Assembly: GCA_014621425.1 (NCBI GenBank) | Contig: JAANBB010000011.1 | Span: forward strand, 186,001-250,000 | Source of the DNA: Cylindrodendrum hubeiense | Lineage: Eukaryota; Ascomycota; Sordariomycetes; Hypocreales; Nectriaceae | Length of the DNA: 64,000 bases | Direction: 5' to 3' | In this document: piece by piece, positions 55,737-64,000 of the stretch | How the letters are laid out: each line of letters starts with the position of its first letter | Numbering within the stretch: position 1 is the first letter of the stretch | The notes under the pieces: model-generated | The model's database searches: none | Seen by the model: the letters and a program-made list of their open reading frames with translations, nothing else | What the model was told of the DNA's origin: nothing | Made by a program: the position numbers and the translations under genes

Positions 55737-57608
55737 CTAGGAGCTAATCTCAAATCCCTCCAAAGTCCCACTATCTTTGTATTCCTCGGTCATCCGTTCG
55801 TAATCCAATATACCGCCACCCCAGGGAGAGTACATTGCCATGCGCGCTAGATCTACTTTCGAAGTTACCGCTATTCCCTCTCCATTGAAATACCCCGGTG
55901 TGCAAGCCTGCAAACCCGAATACCACAGAGCCCTTTCCTTCACCTTGGCAGTGTACCCTTCTTCTGCTTCTTTCGTCACCTCAACGACCAATTTCTCAGG
56001 GTTTGTTGCTCGTCGTGAGGCCTCTGATATGATGTATGCCGTGAGCTTAGCAGTCATATCAAATATCGAAGTCAAATTGGCAGATGTGACGGTTCCCGAA
56101 TGACCATAAAAGAAATGGTTGGGAAACTGGTTCGTCGCGATTCCGAAGAGCGATCCGTATTCCTTACTAACCCACTTCTCTTGTAGCTCAGTTTTATGAC
56201 GGCCGATAACAAGTGCATCCATGCGGACGGATGGCGCAGTTGGTAGAGCATTAACGGTGAATCCAGTGGCCAGAATCAGGGTATCAAGATTGTACTCAAC
56301 ACCGTTCGCGATAATCCCTGACTGGGTACATTCCTCGACTCCCTTGCCCTCTGTGTCCACAAGTGTGACATTGGGTTGGTTGAAGGCTTGGTAATAGTCG
56401 TCGTGGAAGGTTGGCCGCTTGCACCAGCCCTGATACCAGGGCTTCAATTTCTCCGCTGTGGCTGGATCATTAACCTCATCATCAACACGGGCTCGGACCC
56501 TATTGGAACGTGCGACGTCGAGCTTAAACATATCCGACAGATGACTGTCCAAGTTATCTGGCGTGATGCGTTTGGGATTTCCAACGACACCAGCAAAGGC
56601 GCGGTGGTCGGTCCAACCGTCATTTACCAGGTCTACCGGAGCTGGGTCATTCGAAATGAAGCTGTTGAAGTTTCTCATCCTCTCGAGCTGCCAATTCTTT
56701 CCATGAGAAATGTCTGGCCAAGTCTTTTGGTCGGTGGCTCTGTTCATTCGCGGCCCACAGTAAGACGGAGTCCGTTGAAACACATACAAGTGCTTCGCCC
56801 ACTTGGCCACGATTGGAACTACCTGGATCGCAGTCGCGCCAGTGCCGATGATCCCGACCACCTTGTCTTTGAGATTCACAAGGGCAGGATCAGCTTCTGT
56901 GCCTCCTGTGTAGTTGTAATCCCAGCGAGAGGTGTGAAACACCCGCTTCTGACTCCTGAACTGGCTGAATCCTGGGATGATTGGTATTTTGGGCGTGGGA
57001 AAGATACCCGCAGCATTGAGAACAAATTGAGCTCGAACACCAATAGCATGATCCTCCAGGTCGGGACCTCGATTCTGGGTCATATTGACCACCCACTCGT
57101 TGTTATGCTCGTCCCATTCCTGGCTGTCGACTTTGGTGCTGAAAAGACCTCGAACCTGATCTAGAGCCGCAATTCTCTCCGCGTGATTTCGAATTTCCAA
57201 GCCACGCACATATTTCTGCGTCGGGACATAGCCAGTTTCCTCAAGGAGTGGGAGGTAAACATAGCTTTCCACATCGCACATTAAGCCAGGGTAGCGATTC
57301 CAGTACCAAGTCCCTCCAAACCCACCAGCGACATCAACGAGGCGTATTTCATCTGAATTGAATCCAGCCTGAATCAGGCGGTGTGCAAACAACAGGCCAC
57401 TATGGCCTGCTCCGACAATGAGGAACTTGATTCGATCACCATCCTTAATGGCGGCCTCTTGGTTGTTGAGAGCATCGTAGTCGAGCCATGGGTCTTTTCC
57501 AAGGTCCTCGAAACCGTCAGCACGAACGTTGGTGTACTGTTCATGTCCTTGCGGGCGCAGACGCTTTGAGCGCTCGTCTGCGTACTTGAGTGCCAAAGCT
57601 GAGGTCAT
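55737..57608 (-). CDS. FAD-dependent Baeyer-Villiger-type monooxygenase
   Basis: Intronless, 623 aa, the usual length for class B flavoprotein monooxygenases. FAD binding is shown by FLIVGAGHSG at about 62-71 and GGFGGTWYWNRYPGLMCD at 95-112. The NADPH-binding loop is VVGIIGTGATAIQ. A BVMO-type fingerprint is partly visible in KRVFHTSRWDYNY (HTSxW followed by D rather than P). LILATGF and the late ATNQFPNHFFYGHSG strand complete the fold. Reaction: O2 and NADPH insert an oxygen next to a ketone, giving an ester or lactone; substrates can be polyketides, terpenoids or small ketones. No signal peptide. It lies with an MFS gene, a SNG1-like gene and a regulator, as in many metabolic clusters. 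Confidence 0.88.
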   Translation of the reverse strand: MTSALALKYADERSKRLRPQGHEQYTNVRADGFEDLGKDPWLDYDALNNQEAAIKDGDRIKFLIVGAGHSGLLFAHRLIQAGFNSDEIRLVDVAGGFGGTWYWNRYPGLMCDVESYVYLPLLEETGYVPTQKYVRGLEIRNHAERIAALDQVRGLFSTKVDSQEWDEHNNEWVVNMTQNRGPDLEDHAIGVRAQFVLNAAGIFPTPKIPIIPGFSQFRSQKRVFHTSRWDYNYTGGTEADPALVNLKDKVVGIIGTGATAIQVVPIVAKWAKHLYVFQRTPSYCGPRMNRATDQKTWPDISHGKNWQLERMRNFNSFISNDPAPVDLVNDGWTDHRAFAGVVGNPKRITPDNLDSHLSDMFKLDVARSNRVRARVDDEVNDPATAEKLKPWYQGWCKRPTFHDDYYQAFNQPNVTLVDTEGKGVEECTQSGIIANGVEYNLDTLILATGFTVNALPTAPSVRMDALVIGRHKTELQEKWVSKEYGSLFGIATNQFPNHFFYGHSGTVTSANLTSIFDMTAKLTAYIISEASRRATNPEKLVVEVTKEAEEGYTAKVKERALWYSGLQACTPGYFNGEGIAVTSKVDLARMAMYSPWGGGILDYERMTEEYKDSGTLEGFEISS

Positions 57609-58277
57609 GATGATGCCGAGTGCTCGAAATGGATAACGAGAGGTACAGGTCGGAAAGTGAAATAGTGATACTGAAGATGTGAATTGATGGATGATTCTGC
57701 AACAATTATCTACGACTTCACGGCATGATATTTATATGTGTCCAAGTAAGGGGGACACTGACGGTAATTGTTTGTCAGCGGATGTTGTATTCAATATCTC
57801 GGTCTTTAGAAGACATAGGACCGATGCACTCCATTAAACTACAAGGGTATAACCTGCATCACAAGCTGTAATCTTAATGCCTCACTTGTCGATTTTGTTA
57901 ATAGGAGCAGCAGGTCGTAGCATTAATTGTGGAGTACCTGAGATACCTTGGATGCAGATCGAACTGGAAAAGATTACATCTGGCACTACTAGCATTCCAT
58001 TGGCATTCTAATTCGCTTCTTTGATCTTCTATGAGGTCTATTATAAGCTTTGTGCTGTGTAAATCTAACTTGACATAGTAAATATGGTTGATAATACGGT
58101 TGATAATACATCGAAGAGCTATTCCTAGCAGCCGGGTATTTGGGGAATACGGCAGTGGGTTGGAATGCTCTTGACCCTTCGTTAACCCTCCTACTGGCCC
58201 ATGTCAGTCACCATCTCTAACCTTGGTCCCATATCTGGCCCATATACCACCGATTAGATCGTGTCTTACGCTTCTAA
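57609..58277. other. BVMO promoter and SNG1-like gene 3' flank
   Basis: 669 bases between two minus-strand genes. GGTTGATAATA occurs twice near 58085-58108. No gene is recognised. Confidence 0.55.
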
Positions 58278-59531
58278 CTACAATGTCTTCTCCTCATCCT
58301 TCTCCACAGCCTGACACCTTTTCTGAGTTGCCCACACGCTTCCTATCTGACCAAGAGTCCACCATGTCAGGAGTATAGGCAGGGCGATATGCCTCTGTTG
58401 CTTGCAACCATCTGACCATATGTCAACTAGCAAACTCCAAATATTATGGGCAGGTAACGCATAACCCCAGGAGTAAAAGCCCGCCGAAAGTTCAAATGGA
58501 AAGATGGTACTTCCGACGTTCGTAAATATCCAGGTGAGCATAAAGAAGGCAAAGAATTGCATCGGTATGATGACTCCCACAAGGGCATCCAAAACAACAT
58601 AGCAAATATCTGCATATAGCCAGATGCACATCCAGGTTTCAAAGAAGTGACGGGTTATAACGGGCCAGTTTTCACGGAAAGCCCAGATATAGCCCACCAT
58701 TCCCAAACCACAGCAAAGAGAGTATACCTTGCCAATCAAAATCCGAAGCAGAATCAGGTCCCGCTTCCAGAGTTTGAGGTAGACGTTGGCTTCGGTAAAA
58801 AGAAGATTCGATACCATAATGAAGAAGAACTGCATCAAGATGGGTATAATCATAGAGACGGTGTTGAGAAGAACGCGACTGCCCTGTGTGGTTGGTAGGA
58901 TGATTGTAGATGTTGGCATAATCGGTGTGAGGAATGCAGAGGCGGAGATTGGATTGGTAAGGTTGACAGTTGCCAGAGCATCGGGAGCCACAGTGTAATA
59001 GGCATGGGCTGCCCCGTTGATGAGCCTTTGCAAGCTTGATTCGACAAAGGATGCAGCAACTACAGGGTAGTATACTGCGTCGTAGATGTATGTGATGGTG
59101 TCGCTGGCATTGTGTGTCGCTTTCCCCTCAATTGCGGCCATGAGCCTCTCGGATGCGTTGTGGTGGGTATATACAGCCGCCCAGTAGCCCTCATTGCATA
59201 CAGCCTTGCGGAGTGATTCAGGAGTAGGATATCGGGATGCGGATCCGTATTCGATTGTTGGAAATGTGTTCGCTTTTAAAGATTGGTAGGCTGTCAAAAG
59301 TGATTCTCCGACTTCTGCACCATCAAAGTCAACGGCGAGAATCTTGAGGTTGTGAGTGTGGGAGGCGCTTTTGAAGACAATGCCGTAGAGATAACACATA
59401 TTTCCCAAAAATATGAGCTGGAGAAGAAGACCAACAGCAGCTACAAGCAGAAAGGATTTCTTCCAACGTGCTGCCCAGAAAGGAGAGAATAACCTCTCGC
59501 GGTTGAAAGCGGACCCTAGAAGGGCAGACAT
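58278..59531 (-). CDS. DUF3533/SNG1-like membrane protein
   Basis: Single exon, 417 aa. One hydrophobic span near the N-terminus (SFLLVAAVGLLLQLIFLGNM), then a soluble loop of about 160 residues with N-glycosylation sequons (NAS, NLT), then five membrane spans. The order of one span, a large outer loop and a helical bundle matches DUF3533, the family of yeast SNG1, which is linked to resistance to nitrosoguanidine and other drugs and to lipid asymmetry regulation. ABC-2-like helices are a further resemblance. No ATP-binding domain is present. It is tandem with the BVMO gene and may protect against, or help export, a product of the local pathway. Confidence 0.82.
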   Translation of the reverse strand: MSALLGSAFNRERLFSPFWAARWKKSFLLVAAVGLLLQLIFLGNMCYLYGIVFKSASHTHNLKILAVDFDGAEVGESLLTAYQSLKANTFPTIEYGSASRYPTPESLRKAVCNEGYWAAVYTHHNASERLMAAIEGKATHNASDTITYIYDAVYYPVVAASFVESSLQRLINGAAHAYYTVAPDALATVNLTNPISASAFLTPIMPTSTIILPTTQGSRVLLNTVSMIIPILMQFFFIMVSNLLFTEANVYLKLWKRDLILLRILIGKVYSLCCGLGMVGYIWAFRENWPVITRHFFETWMCIWLYADICYVVLDALVGVIIPMQFFAFFMLTWIFTNVGSTIFPFELSAGFYSWGYALPAHNIWSLLVDIWSDGCKQQRHIALPILLTWWTLGQIGSVWATQKRCQAVEKDEEKTL

Positions 59532-60304
59532 GATAACGAGTGAGATGTGAAATGATAATAATTACGAGGTACGTGAATGAGGGAGGATGCTGACGGGAGA
59601 GCCTTGATGAAAGTTCGATGTGTTGGAGAACTCAGTCGTGCCAATTTTCTCTTTTCCGAGGACTGGTTGGTTACCTGTAATAACGGAAAAGGCAGGCCTT
59701 TGGTATGAATACCCAACGACTCGAGTGGTGTCGGTCCAGCGGGTCCCGCCGCTGTGCACAGATGGAGGCCGACATGAGCATTGAAGACACGGTAATTTCG
59801 GAGAGCCCCATGCGGTGGATTGACGGAGTCTCCGGAAAGAGCGGAGGAATTATACTGAGATCATACTCAGTGGGACCATACAATAGATGAACAGTCATAA
59901 TACAGGAAGATGGTGAGTTGTCCGACGAGCGAAGGCCCAGACGCGGGACCCGAGATGCCGAAAAGGGTGTAGTTCTGTGGAGTGACGGGACCCGCGGTCG
60001 TAGTGGAGATGACGGATGTCACCGCGACTGATGAATAGCCAATGATTAGAGGCCATTGATGCAGGCCACATTCCTCACTAGTGGAGTTAGGGGCAAATCC
60101 AAACAGCCGTCACTTGACGCGGAGCCCGAGAAATGCTTCCGTTTGTCGACTCACAATCAACCAGACGCTTCTGGACGCAATCCAGATCCAGCCAACACCT
60201 CCTCCTGACCTAGAAGGTCTTCTCCTGGCTGATTCTACTTTTGGAATCTTGCAAAGCAACCCCACTTCTGCCAAGCGCCCTGCGGCTCTTCATCATCACC
60301 AATC
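59532..60304. promoter_or_regulatory. Divergent promoter of the SNG1-like gene and the Zn2Cys6 gene
   Basis: 0.77 kb with several GGGACCCG and related GC-rich words (near 59945-59995). No gene is recognised; regulators often control divergent neighbours from such regions. Confidence 0.5.
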
Positions 60305-62610
60305 ATGCCACCCACTCCGACCAGGGGACAATTAGCCTTGTCCTGCCGCAACTGCCGCTCTCGCAAAGTCAAGGTGAATGCACAACGCAACCAGGATGTT
60401 CCGGTCTTGTTTCCATTAACAGGTGTGTAGTGCGTTAGATCTGACCGGGGCGAACGCGCTTGCGAGAGATGCCAGAAGCTAGGCATCGACTGTGCTACGA
60501 CTAGTGAGAAGTCGTCAGGGCCGTATTATCGAAATTCGAAGGAGCAGTTTGACTCAATGGCTTCCATCGTACGCCACTTTCTTCCGGGCGTGTCACTGGA
60601 AAAGGATGAACTAAAGCGCGTGGCCCAAGGGCTGGCGGACCAAAGCACCGCTGATAACGCCCTTGGAGCAGCGGACTCCCAAAGACAGCAGCTTGTGCTT
60701 CCACCACAACGTATTGGTGCTCCGATCGCCGCATACCCTAGACCACCACCTGTTGCCTCTTCCTCAATAGTTTGTCCGAATCCTGATGCTGGCGATGGTG
60801 CCGGTGGCCTGTTAACGCCATGGCGTCCGTCGGAAAGAGCCGCCGCGAACTGTGATCAGAGTATCTCACCGGGAGACTCCAACATAATTTCGGGTGAAGA
60901 GGCGTCACCATTTTGTAATGGCAGTGATCTTGTGGTCAAAGATGTAATGGACATACCAAGTCCGTTCAACCCCCACTACCTGATGTCCGATGTTAGGGCT
61001 GAAAAATACAATAGGATTCTACAACAAATCAAGTTACCAAACATTCTTCTCAAACTTCAGGAATTCTACTCTAGGGTCCAAACCGCGACGTCTTCTTCAG
61101 TCACATCCCTCACTGTCGGATCACCCCGAAGGGATTCCACCGCCTCCAGTCTACCCTCGAGATATACCGTCCCGATCGGTAGTGGAAGGAGCAGCGAAGT
61201 CATTCTTCTCCCAAGTTAACAACGTCATCTTCATCCTGAAATATGAGAAATTCCAAGCCCAGCTCGATAGCCTATACACATCTGCCACGACTTCGACAAA
61301 CGCCATCATGGCGCAAGTCCTGTGCATTCTTTTTCTGGAAACCTCCGAGCCAGCCCTGTTCACTCGAGCCTGCAATCATGGCAACGCGTCGCTAGAAGAA
61401 GGGACTCTCGACAGCGTACAAGCAATTATGCTTATGGTATGTGCTCCGGGCTTAGTTAGTGAATATTGTGCTGACCGTAGCCGTGTAGACTGTTTGCTAC
61501 TTGCATAGAGGACAGCGAGACCTTGCCTGGGTTATCTTAGGTAGTGCAATTCGTGTGGCACAGTCAATTGGCCTTAACTTGCATGAAAACAGCTGGCATG
61601 ATGAACCAAGCACTAATATAGAGATGAGAAAGAGACTTTGGTGGTCTCTTTTTGACCTCAACACTGTACTTTCATCCAACCTGGGTCGGCCGTCTGGCCT
61701 AGATGAGTCATGCTGTTTAGTATCTAAGCCAGATGTTGTAGTGAGTCCCGAAGCCCCTGTACACACTCAAACTCTCACTCAACGCTCACATTCATAGGAA
61801 TTTGACCCGAACCCATTTACGCCACCCGGATGGGCAAGGGCTGCAGCAGAAATGGCCTTGATGCACCACCGAGTAGTACGGGAACTGTATCTGCAGCCAC
61901 AAGAATATCTCAAAGCCCATGCAGATGCTATTTCTGACAAATTACTCGAGCATATCCAAAAATGGTGGGAGGGATTACCTCCACATCTCAAACCACAACA
62001 TCCAACCGCACCTACACATACGCGAGCGACGAAATACCTCGGACTCCGATACAATTATATAATTTTGCTTGTCACTCGGCCTTATCTTGTTCATATTCTG
62101 GCCGAAGACACAAACCCTGATCCCCATTCGTTGCTGAAGGTACAAATTTGCCACAACGCCAATGACGAGTCGATAAAGCTGCTAGGTGAGCTTGCCAGTC
62201 AGGATCTCATCAGCCGAAATAACTTTCTCGATGTGATACATATCATCAGCAACGCCGCAATCCTTCTGCTTCGATGTCTCAAGTTTGAGCCTTCAAAAGC
62301 TATACAAATCCTGGAAGACTATTTGCCCCTTATTCAGTTAACAGCGCACTCTCACATCGGCAGATTTGCGATGCTAACAATGAGAGCTTTCATATCGGAA
62401 TTAAAGGATTTGTTCCACGAGAAAAGGTCCGTTGATAGAATAAATCATTGCCGTTTCCAATTTAACGTTGTCATTTCTAGTGAGCTAGATCAGCGCTCCG
62501 GAGTTCCGACTCCGTCTGCGCAGCCAGATGATACATTTCTGGAATTCTTTGGCGCGACAGATATGCTATGGTTTTATGACTGGACTCTATATGACGATCC
62601 AAGCCAATGA
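60305..62610 (+). CDS. Zn2Cys6 transcription factor
   Basis: Exons 60305-60373, 60431 to about 60991, 61101-61436, 61489-61740 and 61798-62610. The zinc cluster is complete after the first splice (AAG|GTGAAT to GTGTAG|TGC): CRNC-RSRKVK-C-VRSDRGERA-C-ERC-QKLGID-C. The fungal regulatory domain begins at PSRSVVEGAAKSFFSQVNNVIF and continues through CYLHRGQRDLAWVILGSAIRVAQSIGLN and KRLWWSLFDLNTVLSSNLGRPSG, the signature of Fungal_trans (PF04082). Frames upstream of 61060 and downstream of 61100 differ. An intron 60992-61100 (GAT|GTTAGG to TTCAG|TCA) joins them cleanly, but the skipped part also looks coding, so a one-base frameshift is the alternative. It is the likely regulator of the BVMO/SNG1/MFS group. 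Confidence 0.8.
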
Positions 62611-63362
62611 CGGACGGTGTTTGACTTCTATTCCAGTCGACGTTTTGATCTTGCCCACCCAATGAGACGAATATTAACTAGTTATCATTATTTCCAAGAT
62701 GTACTACCAAATGCAACCAGGCGAGGGTTCATCAATCAACGTATATCTACGAATCCTGCCACCCCAGGGGCCAGCAACTCGTACCGAAGTCAAAGGAGGA
62801 GTGCGGAATACCGTGCACTTCCGTTGACGTCAGGTGCCTGTTATTATCGTATAACCGCGTAAATTCCCCATTGACCAGTAACTGTGGAGATCATCCCATG
62901 TCCAAGGACTTTGCGTCCGCTCCAATCACCGCCGAGTAATTGATCAGTTTTGTACCAAAATGACAGGGCACTGATATGAGACATGTCTTAACCCGTCTAT
63001 TATCAGGCCATTGTTGCTGTGCTCTCGGCATTAACCTCATCCCGCTGACTCAGCGGAGATGCATCTTTCATGCAGACCGTAGCCAGCGACGGGACCCGCG
63101 CGGAGCCCGCGCGGGAAACATACTGTTGCCTCTCTCCCTTAAGCATAAAATCAAGAATTCAGCCTGATCTCCCATTGCATTTCTTGGCTGCAGGTTGAAG
63201 AATTTCTAATGCTGGTTCATCTTCAGTCCGACCCCGCAGACACTTTGTTTCCCCCCTAGAGGCCTGTTAATATTACCCACCCATCTGGTGACATAACACC
63301 CACTCGGCCCTTGCCTCCAGTGAGGTGTCACAGGGCATGCATGAGTCCAATTCATTGCAATC
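62611..63362. other. Spacer before the last regulator gene
   Basis: 0.75 kb, with a GC-rich direct repeat CCCGCGCGG near 63095-63115. No gene is recognised. Confidence 0.5.
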
Positions 63363-64000
63363 ATGGTGCAAAAAAGAGCTTGCGATTCTTGCTATCAAAG
63401 AAAGGCATGTTCCTTCGCGTTGATGTTGCGTCGCTTGATATTCGAGACCATATAGCGTAGTTTGTGGGTGACTGCTGACATTATTGCATACAGATACAGT
63501 GCAAAAGATACCGTAGGGAGGATCCCTGCGACTGGTGTGGTCACCACGGCCAGTGCTGCACGTTCTCTAGGACCCGAAAGCGGAACGATCTCGCAAGAAA
63601 GTAAGTCAGATGACGCTTGGATATCTCCACACACCGGCTTACTTCTCTTATTTATCACTGAAGCAAACTAACTTGTTCTATATATGTATTGACATCTCTT
63701 CCAACTTAGAACTGTCAAACAGACCTTCTCCGAGAGACTTCGGCAACTCGAATGTTCTTTGGATAACCTCCAGCCACCACAAGCACGTTCAACTACATTG
63801 TCCAAGACACCTGAATCGCCGACACTAAATTCAACGATATTGACTGCGCCAGCGAGTCCGAATGAATCAGCCATAGCATTCAGGCTTACCGAGAAACTCG
63901 CCGCTTATGCGTCATCACATTTGACAAACACGTTCGAGTCCACGAGTATCCTCACCATTGGGCAATTGAGCCAGATTTATGGATCTACATATCTCCTTGG
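63363..64000 (+). CDS. N-terminal part of a Zn2Cys6 transcription factor, cut by the window edge
   Basis: Exons 63363-63404, 63494-63600 and 63710 to beyond 64000. The zinc cluster appears only after splicing: CDSC-YQRKIQ-C-KRYRREDP-C-DWC-GHHGQC-C (the sixth ligand is the second Cys of CC), followed by a basic stretch (RTRKRNDLARK) and a coiled-coil-like helix (FSERLRQLECSLDNLQ) that would serve as dimer linker. The first exon is only 14 codons and ends at a GC donor (AAG|GCATGT); the GT sites nearby break the CxxC spacing. The regulatory domain lies outside the window. Target genes cannot be inferred. Confidence 0.75.
63405..63493 (+). other. GC-AG intron 1 of the last Zn2Cys6 gene
   Basis: Donor AAG|GCATGT, acceptor CATACAG|ATACAG. 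It yields C-x2-C-x6-C exactly. The nearest GT donors shift the frame or the spacing. Confidence 0.65.

Noticed and set aside
56215..56260. A tRNA-like A-box (TGGCGCAGTTGG followed by TAGAGC).
   Set aside because: It lies inside the coding sequence of the BVMO gene, there is no B-box or acceptor-stem partner downstream, and the opposite strand encodes the protein.

Overview
The window is nuclear DNA from a filamentous ascomycete (Pezizomycotina; the gene families fit a Sordariomycete, perhaps Hypocreales, but the species cannot be named from this sequence). Reasons: dense genes on both strands, many 45-110 nt spliceosomal introns, fungal-only families (Zn2Cys6 regulators, DUF3632, DUF3533/SNG1, PTH11-type rhodopsin-like membrane protein, WSC and LysM modules) and mixed GC content. 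Nothing looks bacterial, viral or organellar. I spliced 26 gene models by hand; where exon boundaries are quoted, the joined exons keep frame.

0-14 kb: the tail of a cellular reverse-transcriptase-like (rvt) gene, then two very large secreted cell-wall enzymes transcribed away from each other: a 1802-aa GH55 beta-1,3-glucanase carrying three LysM and four WSC modules, and a 1325-aa CBM18-GH18 chitinase of the killer-toxin-like type. Together they could attack both main polymers of a fungal wall.

14-29 kb: an orphan conserved protein, a gene-poor block (15.8-21.2 kb) with only weak ORFs, a secreted alpha/beta hydrolase, a seven-helix PTH11-like membrane protein, a DUF3632 protein and a beta-carbonic anhydrase.

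29-45.3 kb: five regulators (one with a regulator-type body but no visible DNA-binding domain, two Zn2Cys6 proteins, one C2H2 protein head to head with one of these) around an alpha/beta hydrolase, an ACS/Dal5-type transporter, a Rid/YjgF protein and an MBL-fold hydrolase. Transporter and alpha/beta hydrolase share a short divergent promoter with a duplicated CCG-N7-CGG site, and Rid and MBL genes share another with repeated CGGGATTTA. This looks like an import-and-hydrolyse catabolic or detoxification cluster.

45-53 kb: a divergent Hsp70-like ATPase and two proteins of unknown function, one with a single membrane span.

53-64 kb: a sugar-porter-type MFS transporter with a 7-nt micro-exon and an apparent C-terminal frameshift, a Baeyer-Villiger-type flavin monooxygenase, a SNG1-like membrane protein, a Zn2Cys6 regulator and the start of a second one. 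This has the make-up of a small metabolic cluster.

An odd genome-level feature: at least three introns seem to use GC-AG rather than GT-AG borders.
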